Part shown: positions 1 to 8,705 of the stretch, in pieces
Layout of the letters: every line of letters starts with the position of its first letter
Position numbering within the stretch: the stretch's first letter is position 1
Source: Candidatus Tectomicrobia bacterium
Lineage (GTDB): Bacteria > UBA8248
Direction: 5' to 3'
Assembly: GCA_016192135.1 (NCBI GenBank)
Contig: JACPUR010000001.1
Location: forward strand, 62,001-126,000
Length of the DNA: 64,000 nucleotides
Made by a program: the position numbers and the translations under genes
Notes under the pieces: generated by a model
Told to the model about the DNA's origin: nothing
Database searches by the model: none
The model's input: the letters and a program-made list of their open reading frames with translations, nothing else

Positions 1-1
1 G

Positions 2-466
2 GTCCGCTCCCTGAAGGAGCGCTACCCGAGCATCATCATCGGCCTGTCGGACCACACCGAGCCCGACCCCCACATGGTCATCCCCTCCCTCGCCTTCGCC
101 CTCGGGGCGAGCGTCATCGAGAAGCACTACACCCTGGACCGGTCCATGACGGGATCGGGCCACTTCTTCTCGGTGAACCCGGAAGACCTGAAGAAGATGG
201 TCGCCAACATCCGGCTGGCGGAGACCGTCCTGGGAAGCCCGAGCCTGGGCGTCGCCCGCCAGGAAGAGGCGGCCCGCAACAGCGCGCGCCGGAGCGTCGT
301 GGCCGAGCGGCTCATCCGGGCGGGGGAGGTGATCGAGTCCTCGATGCTGGGGATGAAGCGGCCCGCGGACGGCCTGCCCGGCTGGATGATGGACCAGGTC
401 GTGGGCAAGCGCGCCAGACGCGACATCGAGGCCGACGAGGCCCTTTCCTTGGAGGCGGTCGAATGA
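2..466 (+). CDS. neuB: NeuB-family nonulosonate synthase, C-terminal part
   Basis: The gene enters from the left edge and 154 codons are visible. NeuB-type enzymes condense phosphoenolpyruvate with a six-carbon N-acyl amino sugar to make sialic, legionaminic or pseudaminic acid in the cytoplasm. Visible features are the end of the TIM barrel (GLSDHT, then EKHYTLD about 15 residues into the first internal Met segment, then the GSGHFFSVNP stretch) and a C-terminal SAF/antifreeze-like domain (RRSVVAERLIRAGEVI onward), which is the normal family order. The family assignment is firm. Whether the product is sialic, legionaminic or pseudaminic acid cannot be read from this fragment. A CMP-sugar synthetase at 7647 and a LegB-like dehydratase at 42245 make legionaminic-type sugar plausible. 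The missing upstream region probably holds the rest of the pathway. Confidence 0.9.
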   Translation, partial: VRSLKERYPSIIIGLSDHTEPDPHMVIPSLAFALGASVIEKHYTLDRSMTGSGHFFSVNPEDLKKMVANIRLAETVLGSPSLGVARQEEAARNSARRSVVAERLIRAGEVIESSMLGMKRPADGLPGWMMDQVVGKRARRDIEADEALSLEAVE

Positions 467-505
467 TCGGCCCCCGCCGGCTCCCCCTTTCCGCTGCGGT
501 GATTC

Positions 506-1903
506 ATGTCCGTTAAGGTCACGGTCTACATCCCGACCCACAACTACGGCCGGTTCCTGGATCGGGCCGTGCAGAGCGTGCTGGCGCAGACCATGGAGGA
601 CTGGGAGCTGATCATCGTCGATGACGGCTCGACGGACGACACTCCGGAAATCCTCGGGCGCTACCGCTCGCATCCGAAGATCCGCATCCTGGAGCAGGAG
701 AACAAGGGCCTCAACGTCACGAACAACATCGCCCTCCGGCTGGCCATGGGCGAGTACATGATGCGCCTGGACGCGGACGACTACCTCGACGAGAACATCC
801 TGCTCATCCTCTCGAACGTGCTGGACACCAAGCCGGAGGTGGGCTTGGTATACCCGGATTACTACCTCGTGGACGAGAAGGGGGAGGTGCAGGAGCTGGT
901 CCGCCGCAAGAAGATCGGCGAGGAGGTGGACCTGCTCGACCTGCCGGCCCACGGGGCTTGCACCATGATCCGGAAAGAGATCCTCCTCGATCTTGGAGGC
1001 TATTCCGAGGAGTTCAGCCGCCAGGACGGCTACGGTCTCTGGCTCAAGTTCATCCAGCGATACCGGCCATACAACGTCAACGTCCCGCTTTTTTACTACC
1101 GTCAGCACCCGAACAGCCTCACCCAGGACCGGGCCCGCCTCCTCGAGACGCGCAGGCAGGTCAAACGGCGCTTCGTGGAGGGGTCCAATGCCACGCCTCT
1201 TCAGGTGCTCGCCGTCGTGCCGGTCATGGCGGACCCGCCCTTCACGCTGGGGGCGCCCTTCACAAAGCTGGCGGGGAAACCGCTCATCGAGTACACGCTG
1301 GACGAGGTCGTGAAGGCCAAGCTGCTCACCCGGACGGTCCTCTCTTCCTCGAGCCCGGAGGTCCTCCAGGCCGCCGGCAAGTACCCCGGCGTGGTCCCTC
1401 TCCTTCGCCCCCGGGAACTGGCCAAGCAGACGGCCTCGGTGGTGGACCTGCTCAACCACATTCTGGCTTCGCTGGAGGGCGATGAAGGTTTTCGCCCCGA
1501 CGCAATTTGCATCTGCTACATCAACGCTCCTTTCCGGCAGGCCGGGCACATCGACAAGGCCATCGACACGATGGCCATCTTTGACGTCGATTCGGTGATT
1601 TCGGTCCAGGAGGAGCTCTCTCTTTGCTACCACCACGGCCGCCATGGGCTGGCGCCTCTCAACGGGTCCCGCGACCGCCGCATGCGCCTCGAGCGGGAGG
1701 CGATATTCAAGGAGAACGCGGCCATCTTCCTGTCGCGGATCGAGGTGATCCGGGCGGGACGCTTCCTCGGCGATCGGATCGGGCACATCACAATGCTTCC
1801 CGAGGAGAGCGTCCGGATCAACAGCGAGTTCGAGTTCTGGATGGCGGAAAAAATCGCCATCGAGCGGGAAGAGCGCCGGCTCACCCTGGAGAACCAAGGC
1901 TAA
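506..1903 (+). CDS. Family 2 glycosyltransferase fused to a degenerate CMP-sialate synthetase-like domain
   Basis: The product is 465 aa in two parts. Residues 1 to about 225 are a GT-A family 2 transferase: YIPTHNYGRFLDRAV at the N-terminus, then the VDDGSTDDT loop, then LDADDY as the metal-binding DxD region. Residues about 230-465 resemble a NeuA-type cytidylyltransferase, with FTKLAGKPLIEYTLDEV, LRPRELAKQTASVVD, a CYINAPFRQ segment and NSEFEFWMAE near the end. The usual CTP-binding entry motif (R-x-G-S near PGKN) is replaced by VPVMADPPFTLGAP, so catalysis by the second half is doubtful. An intact CMP-sugar synthetase lies at 7647. The likely role is transfer of a sugar in the locus, perhaps with the second domain binding a CMP-sugar. 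The next gene starts at the overlapping TAATG. Confidence 0.75.
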   Translation: MSVKVTVYIPTHNYGRFLDRAVQSVLAQTMEDWELIIVDDGSTDDTPEILGRYRSHPKIRILEQENKGLNVTNNIALRLAMGEYMMRLDADDYLDENILLILSNVLDTKPEVGLVYPDYYLVDEKGEVQELVRRKKIGEEVDLLDLPAHGACTMIRKEILLDLGGYSEEFSRQDGYGLWLKFIQRYRPYNVNVPLFYYRQHPNSLTQDRARLLETRRQVKRRFVEGSNATPLQVLAVVPVMADPPFTLGAPFTKLAGKPLIEYTLDEVVKAKLLTRTVLSSSSPEVLQAAGKYPGVVPLLRPRELAKQTASVVDLLNHILASLEGDEGFRPDAICICYINAPFRQAGHIDKAIDTMAIFDVDSVISVQEELSLCYHHGRHGLAPLNGSRDRRMRLEREAIFKENAAIFLSRIEVIRAGRFLGDRIGHITMLPEESVRINSEFEFWMAEKIAIEREERRLTLENQG

Positions 1904-2625
1904 TGGATCTCTCATCGAAGGAAAGATCGGGCCACTCCCGCCGCGCCGAGATGGTGGGGCGCTACCGCCACCTCCCGATGCGGGAGTGGCCGCAGGAAGC
2001 CTACGATTCGGTCGGCATCATGAATCCGGTGACGACGGGCAATCTCCGCTTCTGGCTCCAGCTCCTGGAGGAGACGAAGGGAATGGGCGGGGCCGTCGTG
2101 GAGTGCGGAACCTACAAGGGGGAGAGCATTGCCCCCCTGGCCTGGATCATGCGGGAGACCGGCGATGACCGGCCGCTGTACGGCTTCGATTCTTTCGAGG
2201 GCCTTCCCGTGCCCCGCCCGGAGGACGCCACGAAGTCGGGATACGAGGGCCGCCCGGCGCAATACTTCGCCCAGACGAGCCTCGAATACGTGCGGGGTCT
2301 CCTCGATGCCCTGGGGGTGTCGGACCGGGTCGAGCTGGTCAAGGGGTTCTTCGAGGATACCTTGCCCGGCGCGGCCACGGGGCCGATCAGCGTCCTGATC
2401 CTGGACTGCGACCTGTATGAATCCTACAAGGCTTGCCTCCAGTACCTCTACGGCAAGGTCCTCCCGGGCGGCTACATCGTCTTCGATGAGTATTACTCGC
2501 CGAGGTACCCTGGCGCCCGGATCGCCATTGATGAGTTTTTCGCGGATAAGCCCGAGAAGCCCACGCTGGCGAGCCACCTCCTCGAAATCGACCCTTACGA
2601 AAGGTGGTTCGTGCGAAAGCGGTAG
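1903..2625 (+). CDS. TylF/macrocin-type O-methyltransferase
   Basis: The 240 aa product fits the TylF family of SAM-dependent sugar O-methyltransferases. These bind SAM in a class I Rossmann fold and use an acidic metal site to activate a sugar hydroxyl. Visible motifs are VVECGTYKGES (SAM motif I, about residues 65-76), YGFDSFEGLP with the acidic residue of motif II, and ILDCDLYES followed by GGYIVFDEYY, which contain the Asp residues usual for metal binding. The ATG at 1903 overlaps the stop of the preceding gene (TAATG), so translation is probably coupled. The open frame extends further upstream, but that part is a shadow of the glycosyltransferase gene. It probably methylates a sugar made in this locus. 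The acceptor is unknown. Confidence 0.85.
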   Translation: MDLSSKERSGHSRRAEMVGRYRHLPMREWPQEAYDSVGIMNPVTTGNLRFWLQLLEETKGMGGAVVECGTYKGESIAPLAWIMRETGDDRPLYGFDSFEGLPVPRPEDATKSGYEGRPAQYFAQTSLEYVRGLLDALGVSDRVELVKGFFEDTLPGAATGPISVLILDCDLYESYKACLQYLYGKVLPGGYIVFDEYYSPRYPGARIAIDEFFADKPEKPTLASHLLEIDPYERWFVRKR

Positions 2626-2725
2626 CCGCGAAGCGAGGGCCCATGGCCTTCACATCGGCGAGGGAATCCATGCGCGGTGATGTGAGAGCCGACGTTGGCT
2701 CAATAGCGGAATCCAGGGGGTGGTT

Positions 2726-3850
2726 TTGAACATCGTGTCGTCCTCCCGGAAGATCCTGCCCCATCTCCGCCCCTTCGCTGGCTTGATCCTTCTCGCGGTG
2801 GCGGCGTTTGCGGCCGCGATGCCCCTGGGGAACACGGGCGCCGCGCCCGAAGCCATCCGCCTGAAGATCGGCTCCGGCTATCCCGTCGCGAACAACGCCT
2901 GGGTGCGGGGCGCCCAGGAGATCTTCAGGCCGACCGTGGACCGTATCCTGGCAAGGCGGGGGCGCTACCGTATCGAGTGGACGCAGATCTACGGCCCCTC
3001 CTTCAGAGGGCTCGGGAACGTGGCGGACGCGGTCCGGGAAGGTGTTGTGGACTTAGGGCTGATCATCTATCCCTACGAGGAGACCCGGTTTTTTCCGCAC
3101 AACTTCACGTTTTATGCGCCCTTCGCGACCTGCGATCAGGTTTTGGTCCAGCGCATCGCCGCCGAAATGCACCACCGATTCCCCCGGCTTCGGACGATCG
3201 CCGAGGAGAGGCTGGGGCAGAGGTGGCTCGGCGTCATGGCGTCGAGCTGCTACGGGATGATCGCGCGCTTTCCCTGGAGAGGCTTCCGGGAGCTGAAGGG
3301 CCGGGCGATCGGTGCGGGAGCCCAGCATATCCTGTGGCTTCCCGGCGCGGGGTTGGACGGCGTGCTCGCGGGGATCACGCGCGCCCGCGCCAGCCTGGAA
3401 TCCGGCCGATACGACGCATTGGTCGCCTCGCTCGATGCCGTGCGCCGCTATTCGCTGGCCGAACCGGCCCGCCACTGGATCGAGACGGGCTTCGGCGCGG
3501 TCGCCCCGTACGCCCTCACCATGAACCTCCCCCGGTTCCGAAGCCTTCCGCGAGAGGTGCAGGATGCCATCGTCGAGGCCGGGAGGGCGTGGGGGAGCGG
3601 ATCGACCGCGCTCGACCAGGAGCTGGCAGAGGCCATCGCGCGCCGATTGCGGGAGCAGGGCGTGCAGCTTCATGAAGTTCCCCTCCAAGAGCGGATCGAA
3701 TGGATGAACGCGATGTCCAATGTTCCGAACGACTGGGCCCAAGAGGCGATCCGGAGGGGATATCTCTTCGGCCCGGACCTCATGCGCGCCTACATCGGGG
3801 AATTGGAAGCGGCCGGAGCGAAACAGCTCCGGCGATGGAGAATCGATTGA
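2726..3850 (+). CDS. TRAP transporter solute-binding protein (DctP family), orphan
   Basis: This is a periplasmic DctP-type protein of about 374 aa. It has an N-terminal hydrophobic leader (residues about 14-38), then LKIGSGYPVANNAW, YRIEWTQIYGP, a GVVDLGLIIYP segment, the GRAIGAG region and a C-terminal VPNDWAQEAIRRGYLFGP. No DctQ/DctM membrane subunits are in view, so its transport partner is missing or elsewhere. I prefer TTG at 2726 over GTG at 2720. The GTG lies inside the AGGGGGTGG Shine-Dalgarno-like run, and the TTG start gives a leader (MNI, then ILPHLRPFAG) that aligns residue for residue with the start of the next gene, the ABC exporter. The leader therefore looks copied from or shared with that gene. 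Ligand unknown. Confidence 0.8.
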   Translation: MNIVSSSRKILPHLRPFAGLILLAVAAFAAAMPLGNTGAAPEAIRLKIGSGYPVANNAWVRGAQEIFRPTVDRILARRGRYRIEWTQIYGPSFRGLGNVADAVREGVVDLGLIIYPYEETRFFPHNFTFYAPFATCDQVLVQRIAAEMHHRFPRLRTIAEERLGQRWLGVMASSCYGMIARFPWRGFRELKGRAIGAGAQHILWLPGAGLDGVLAGITRARASLESGRYDALVASLDAVRRYSLAEPARHWIETGFGAVAPYALTMNLPRFRSLPREVQDAIVEAGRAWGSGSTALDQELAEAIARRLREQGVQLHEVPLQERIEWMNAMSNVPNDWAQEAIRRGYLFGPDLMRAYIGELEAAGAKQLRRWRID

Positions 3851-3884
3851 GTCCCGACTCGCGGCCGGATGCAGGAGGCCGTTC

Positions 3885-5690
3885 ATGAATATTTTTCGCT
3901 CCTTTCGGGTCATCCTGCCCCACCTCCGGCCGTTCGCCGGGGTGATGCTCATGGCGGTGGGGATGATGCTGGTCATGTCCCTCGTGGAGGGATTCGGCCT
4001 CGGCATGCTCGTCCCCATCCTCACGGTGATGCAGGACGGCGACCAGGGGCCGGGCCGGGACATCTTCAGCCAGTACAGCGCGGCCGCCATCTCGTTTCTT
4101 GGCCTGAACTACACGTTCCTCACCTTGGTGGCCTTGTTCAGCGCGGTCATGGCCGTCAAGTTCGCCCTGCAGGGCCTCCTGGATTACATCGGAAGGTACC
4201 TGAGCTCGACCGTGCGGTACCACCTGTGCGGGAAGATATTCGGCGGGATGATGCGGGCGCCGATGTCGTTTTTCTACCAGAGGACGACTGGAGACATGAT
4301 CTCCACGGCGCACAATTCAACCATCTTCGCCGGCTCCCTCGCCGACTCCTCCGTGCGCATCGTCTCCGGGATCCTCTCCCTTGTGATTTACTTCGGGCTC
4401 CAGCTCATCATCTCGGTGCCGCTGACGCTCACCGCGCTCGTCCTCTCCGGCATCTCCTACTGCTTCATCGTCCCCCGCTTCCGGGTCGCGTTCGACATCG
4501 GGGAGGACGCCAAGGCGGTAATGGACAAGATCGTATCCTATCTGCAGCAGACCATCTCCGGGATGCGGACCGTGAAGTCCTTCCGCCGGGAAGAGAGCCA
4601 CATCGAGGAGTTCGACGGAATCATCTGGAGCTTCCGCCAGATGGCGATTGCGGTGATGCGGAACAAGGTGATCGCCAACCTGTTCATCGAGCCGTTTTCC
4701 ACCGCCCTCGTCGTCGTCCTGATGGTCATCTCCGTCACCGTCCTGAAGGTTCCATTCGCCCCGCTCCTCACGTTCTTCATCGTGTTCAGCCGGCTGGCGC
4801 CGAAGTTCAAGCAGGTCTACAACGAGATACTGGAGATCCTCCAGTATCTCCCGCACTTCATCAAGGTGCATGAGTTCATCGAGGCCACCGGCGTCGAGGT
4901 GCCCGAGCGGACCGGCGATCCGGAGATTCCCTCCGGGGCCATCCGCTTCGAGGACGTCTGGTTCCGCTACGAGACGCGCGAGGAGCCGGCCCTGGCGGGC
5001 GTGAGCATCGAGATCGGCGAAAACCGGACGGCCGCCCTCGTGGGCTCCTCGGGGGCGGGGAAGACGACCATCGCCGACCTCCTCCTCCGCCACCAGGCTC
5101 CCAGCCGGGGGCGCATCACCGTCGGCGGGCGGGACCTGCAGGAGCTCGACCGGGGCAGGTGGCTTGAGCGAGTGGGCGTGGTCGAGCAGGAGCCCTTCCT
5201 CTTCAACGCCTCCGTCGGCGACAACATCCGCTACGGCAAGCCGGACGCGGGCCAGGAGGAGGTCGAGGCGGCCGCCCGGATGGCGAACGCCCACGCATTC
5301 GTCATGGAGCTCCCGAAGGGCTACGAGACGGTGGTGGGCGACCGGGGGGTGGCGCTCTCGGGAGGCCAGAAGCAGCGCATCGCCCTGGCGCGGGCGCTCA
5401 TCCGCGACCCCAAGCTGCTCGTCCTGGACGAGGCCACGAGCGCGCTCGACAGCGCCTCGGAGCGGCTGATCCAGGAGGCGATCGGCCAGTTCCGAGGGAA
5501 GAAGACCATCCTGATCATCGCCCACCGGCTCTCCACGGTGGCCGACGCGGATCAGATCATCCTCCTGGAAGGCGGCCGGATCGCCGAGGTCGGCACGCAC
5601 CGCTCCCTGCTCGCGAGCGGCGGGGCCTACTCGAAGAACTGGCATCTGCAGACCGTACAGGCGAGGGACCGGGCGGAGGCGGCGCGCTGA
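3885..5690 (+). CDS. ABC exporter half-transporter (MsbA/flippase type)
   Basis: The 601 aa product is a transmembrane domain fused to an ATPase domain, the layout of MsbA-like lipid, oligosaccharide or peptide exporters that work as homodimers in the inner membrane. About six membrane helices occupy residues 1-330. The nucleotide-binding domain carries Walker A GSSGAGKTT (387-395), a VEQEPFLF Q-loop, signature LSGGQKQR (from about 491), Walker B VLDEATSALD (Glu516) and the switch histidine in IIAHRLST (His547), all intact. The ATG at 3885 follows GGAGG at a good distance. The open frame continues upstream only as a shadow of the TRAP gene. In this setting it probably flips a lipid-linked glycan. 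The substrate is not determinable from sequence. Confidence 0.9.
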   Translation: MNIFRSFRVILPHLRPFAGVMLMAVGMMLVMSLVEGFGLGMLVPILTVMQDGDQGPGRDIFSQYSAAAISFLGLNYTFLTLVALFSAVMAVKFALQGLLDYIGRYLSSTVRYHLCGKIFGGMMRAPMSFFYQRTTGDMISTAHNSTIFAGSLADSSVRIVSGILSLVIYFGLQLIISVPLTLTALVLSGISYCFIVPRFRVAFDIGEDAKAVMDKIVSYLQQTISGMRTVKSFRREESHIEEFDGIIWSFRQMAIAVMRNKVIANLFIEPFSTALVVVLMVISVTVLKVPFAPLLTFFIVFSRLAPKFKQVYNEILEILQYLPHFIKVHEFIEATGVEVPERTGDPEIPSGAIRFEDVWFRYETREEPALAGVSIEIGENRTAALVGSSGAGKTTIADLLLRHQAPSRGRITVGGRDLQELDRGRWLERVGVVEQEPFLFNASVGDNIRYGKPDAGQEEVEAAARMANAHAFVMELPKGYETVVGDRGVALSGGQKQRIALARALIRDPKLLVLDEATSALDSASERLIQEAIGQFRGKKTILIIAHRLSTVADADQIILLEGGRIAEVGTHRSLLASGGAYSKNWHLQTVQARDRAEAAR

Positions 5691-5856
5691 GCGCGCCCCG
5701 CGTTCTTGGGGAGGGCGTGGCGCCCCGGGGCCATCCCGGGAAGTCATGCCCGAATCAAGGTCTCCTGGGCCCGTATCCAACAAAACATTCCGGCCCGGCG
5801 GCGATGCCCTCGCCGGTGGGCTTTCAGCTCTCGTGAATGGAAGGAGTCACTGCGGA

Positions 5857-6618
5857 ATGGTAGCCCAACTCAGCGGCGTGGCCTCCCTGACGAGGAGGGC
5901 CCGGGCCAAGTTCGTCATCGAGTGCGTCCGGCGGCCGGGCCGAGCGGTGGCCCGCTTCCTCGTGAACCTCAGCACAGCCGTCTACTTCCTCACCAACGGC
6001 ACGTACCACCCTGTGGAGATCGGGGGGAAAGTCCGAAGCTGGAGAGGGACCTCCCGCGAGACGGAGAAGCGATGGGAGCTGATAAGGAAACATCTTCCCG
6101 CGGACTCCAAGACGGCCGTCGATCTCGGCTCGGCCGAGGGGTATTTCGTCTTTCAGATGGCGAAGCAGGGAATCATGGCGGTGGGCGTGGACAACTTCTG
6201 GCCCGTCCTTTACGCCTGCTGGTGCAAGTGCATCGTCGACGAGCCGCGGGACGCGGCTTTCGTGAAGGAGGATATCTCTCACGATCTGATCCGGAAGATG
6301 CCCGAAGTCGACGTGGTCTTGTGCCTTTCGGTGATGCACCACCTGATGGATGCGAACGGGCTGGAATGGTGCGCGGAGCTTTTGAGGCTCATTCACGCGA
6401 AGGTCAAGCGAGCGCTGTTCTTCGAGGTTGCCCAATCCGACGAATACACGCAGCGTCCCGGCTGGCAAATCCCCGAGATGGGCGCCGACCCGCAGAATTG
6501 GGCGAAGGAGTTCCTGTTGAAGCAGGGTTTTTCGAGGATCGAGAAGCTGGGCGAAACCCTGGCCGACTCGCATCGCGATCAGAAGAAGACCCGGGCGCTC
6601 TTCATGGCCATCCCATGA
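5857..6618 (+). CDS. Class I SAM-dependent methyltransferase
   Basis: The 253 aa product has a Rossmann SAM-binding core: AVDLGSAEGYF (motif I), GVDNFWPVLYA (motif II) and VVLCLSVMHHLMD (motif IV region). The ATG at 5857 has AAGGAG ten bases upstream, whereas the longer frame from 5746 lacks such support. The stop overlaps the start of the kinase-like gene (ATGATG at 6615), so the two are probably translated together. A methyltransferase coupled to a kinase next to an ABC exporter recalls WbdD-type chain-terminating enzymes of ABC-dependent O-antigens, where phosphorylation and methylation cap the chain. That parallel is an inference from layout. The acceptor is unknown. Confidence 0.75.
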   Translation: MVAQLSGVASLTRRARAKFVIECVRRPGRAVARFLVNLSTAVYFLTNGTYHPVEIGGKVRSWRGTSRETEKRWELIRKHLPADSKTAVDLGSAEGYFVFQMAKQGIMAVGVDNFWPVLYACWCKCIVDEPRDAAFVKEDISHDLIRKMPEVDVVLCLSVMHHLMDANGLEWCAELLRLIHAKVKRALFFEVAQSDEYTQRPGWQIPEMGADPQNWAKEFLLKQGFSRIEKLGETLADSHRDQKKTRALFMAIP

Positions 6619-7586
6619 TGATCAGGAAGAGAAGCGGATACACGATCTTCCAGAAAGAGGGAGAGCCTGGGGTCTGTGTCCGCGAGACGAAGTCCGATGA
6701 GGGCAAGGAGCGCCTCCGGTGGCAGCAGGAGGGCTGGCAGGCCATTCACGAAGCGATGGGCCGGTTCGCCGTCTCCTGGTCCCGGCTCGTCCATCCCGAG
6801 CGCCTGGAGAAGGAGTTCATCCCGGGCGTTCCGTTGGTCTGGGCCTATGGCTTCCAAAAATCTCAGATCACCCTCCCTTCTCCCGATGAATGGGGGGAGT
6901 TCTGGGAACAATTGCGCGTTCTTTGGAGTGCGGATCCTCAGGGCGTGAGCGAAACGCGGATGTCGGAGAACGACCTTTGGCATACGTGGTTCTCCATCTC
7001 CGACCTTCGCAAGGCCAAGCATTGCATCTTGACCTTCGCGTGGCTGAATCCGCTCTGGTCGGTGGAGGCCTTGTCGCTCAAGATGAAGTTTGGGCGTGGA
7101 TATACGGAACCTCCCGAGGTGGCGCGGCGAATCCTGGAGTCTTCCGAGAGGGGCCTGATCCTGGGCGACCTGCATTTCGAGAACCTCCTGGTCAGCGACG
7201 GAAGGCTCGTATTTATCGACTACGAAACGGTGGCGCGTGGGCCCATCGCGTTCGACTTGGCGTGGATGTGGATGGAATGGTGGCTGGCCCAGGGGCTTCT
7301 TCACGGGGACGACGGCTTCCTCCCGGGCTTCCGGCGGAACTGGCGGGACTTCGTGGGCCCGGAGGCCATGTTGTGCGAGATGACCCGCGAGTGGGCGAAG
7401 CGCGTCTTTTCATGGCTTCTGTTCGCCCACGCCCGCTATCCCCGGAACTTGAGCATTCGCCAGTCGCAAGCCCATGGAATGCTGGCGCCTTCCCTGCGGT
7501 CCATGGCGGAAGGGGGCCGGTTTGACAGCCGGAACCTGGATTCATTCCTGAATGTGCCCGCCCTGGTATCCGGCCAAGGGACTTGA
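6615..7586 (+). CDS. Aminoglycoside phosphotransferase-like small-molecule or glycan kinase
   Basis: The 323 aa product has the eukaryotic-like kinase fold of the APH/choline kinase/LPS kinase group. The catalytic loop ILGDLHFENLL contains Asp185 and Asn190, and the metal-binding segment is VFIDYET (Asp202). The N-terminal lobe is less clear, but Lys residues in the first 40 residues could serve ATP binding. Members phosphorylate hydroxyl groups of sugars, amino alcohols or antibiotics. The start overlaps the stop of the methyltransferase gene, and the ABC exporter is just upstream. I infer a glycan or head-group kinase rather than a resistance gene, because all neighbours are surface-polysaccharide genes. 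A much longer frame that begins at 5706 is only a shadow over the upstream methyltransferase. Confidence 0.75.
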   Translation: MMIRKRSGYTIFQKEGEPGVCVRETKSDEGKERLRWQQEGWQAIHEAMGRFAVSWSRLVHPERLEKEFIPGVPLVWAYGFQKSQITLPSPDEWGEFWEQLRVLWSADPQGVSETRMSENDLWHTWFSISDLRKAKHCILTFAWLNPLWSVEALSLKMKFGRGYTEPPEVARRILESSERGLILGDLHFENLLVSDGRLVFIDYETVARGPIAFDLAWMWMEWWLAQGLLHGDDGFLPGFRRNWRDFVGPEAMLCEMTREWAKRVFSWLLFAHARYPRNLSIRQSQAHGMLAPSLRSMAEGGRFDSRNLDSFLNVPALVSGQGT

Positions 7587-7646
7587 GAGCGTATCCCGGG
7601 CGGCAACCGTCCGGTGAATGCCCGTTGAATGATCGGAGGCAATCGG

Positions 7647-8429
7647 ATGGCATCGAAAGGCAAAGCCGTCGCCGCCTTGCTCCTGGGGAGGAAGGGGAGC
7701 ACCGGCTTCCCGGGCAAGAATACATATCCCGTCCTGGGCAAGCCGCTGGCTTACTATCCGATGAAGGCGGCTTTGGACGCGGCCGCGGTCGATTGCCTCT
7801 ACCTTTCGACCGACGACGAGGACCTGATGGCGCTGGCGCGGGGGCTGGGGGCCGAGGTTATCGTCCGCCCGCCCGAGCTCGCCACGAAAGAGGCCCTCGG
7901 GGAGGACGCCTATGTGCACGGCTACAAGGTCATCCGCGACCGGGAACGGGAGGCGGGCCGGGAGGTCGAAATCGTGGTGCTGCTGTTCTGCAACGCCGCC
8001 ACCATCTTGCCCGAGACCATAGATGAAGGGGTCCGGGTGCTGAGGGAGAACCCTTCCTACGACTCGGCGGTCACGGTCTCCTGCTACAACATGTGGAGCC
8101 CCCTTAGGGCGCGCCGGATTGGACAAGACGGCCTCCTCCATCCATTCGTTCCCCTCGAGGCGTTCGGCGACCCGGCCACCATGAACTGCGATCGGGACTC
8201 CCAGGGGGACGCCTGGTTCGCCGACATGAGCGTCTCCATCGTGCGCCCGCGCTGCCTGGAGAACATCGCGGACGGCCTCCTCCCCCAGAAGTGGATGGGT
8301 CGCAAGATATATCCGCTCAAGCAATGGGGCGGCCTGGACGTGGACCAGGAGTGGCAGATGCCCCTCGTCGAGTACTGGCTCATCCGGCACGGTTTTAACG
8401 AAACAGGGGAGCGCAAGGCGGCGAAGTGA
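7647..8429 (+). CDS. neuA: CMP-N-acylneuraminate cytidylyltransferase (NeuA/LegF/PseF type)
   Basis: The 260 aa product activates a nonulosonic acid with CTP to give the CMP-sugar donor. The N-terminal nucleotide-binding motif is intact (GRKGSTGFPGKN, residues about 12-23), followed by KPLAYYPMKAAL, LSTDDEDL, RPPELATKEAL and LDVDQEWQMPLVE near the C-terminus, all typical of the family. The ATG at 7647 has CGGAGG seven bases upstream. It fits with the NeuB-type synthase at the left edge and contrasts with the degenerate cytidylyltransferase-like domain in the fusion at 506-1903. Which nonulosonate it activates is not shown. Length is within the usual 220-260 aa range. A possible terminator lies 67 bases after the stop. 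Confidence 0.88.
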   Translation: MASKGKAVAALLLGRKGSTGFPGKNTYPVLGKPLAYYPMKAALDAAAVDCLYLSTDDEDLMALARGLGAEVIVRPPELATKEALGEDAYVHGYKVIRDREREAGREVEIVVLLFCNAATILPETIDEGVRVLRENPSYDSAVTVSCYNMWSPLRARRIGQDGLLHPFVPLEAFGDPATMNCDRDSQGDAWFADMSVSIVRPRCLENIADGLLPQKWMGRKIYPLKQWGGLDVDQEWQMPLVEYWLIRHGFNETGERKAAK

Positions 8430-8495
8430 GGCGCCTCCAGGGCGGGAAGCACTCCGACGGACGGGCTCCAGGAGGGAGTCTGCCCCTGGGGGGTC

Positions 8496-8513
8496 CCCCG
8501 AGTCCGGGGTTTT
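8496..8513 (+). terminator. Possible rho-independent terminator
   Basis: CCCCG (8496-8500) and CGGGG (8505-8509) form a perfect five-base-pair GC stem with an AGTC loop, followed directly by TTTT. It sits in a 276-base gap between the CMP-sugar synthetase and the large polymerase gene, one of the longer gaps in the first half of the window. The stem is short and the U-run only four, so it may be weak or accidental in GC-rich DNA. Confidence 0.35.
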
Positions 8514-8705
8514 CTAGAGGTTCGCCCGGTGAAGGTCCTTTGTGTTCTTTTCCGGGCTCATTCCTGGTCGCCATCGGCCGGGATTCGATGCATGGGCAAT
8601 CGAAAATGATACGTGGAACGCCGCCGGCGAGAGGACGGTTCCCGGCGCGCTCTTTCCGGACGATCCGTGCATCGCGTCTCCTTCGGGAATTGTGGGGATA
8701 GCATA

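Noticed and set aside
4317-5783. A 488-codon open frame on the - strand
   Set aside because: It is a shadow of the ABC exporter gene.
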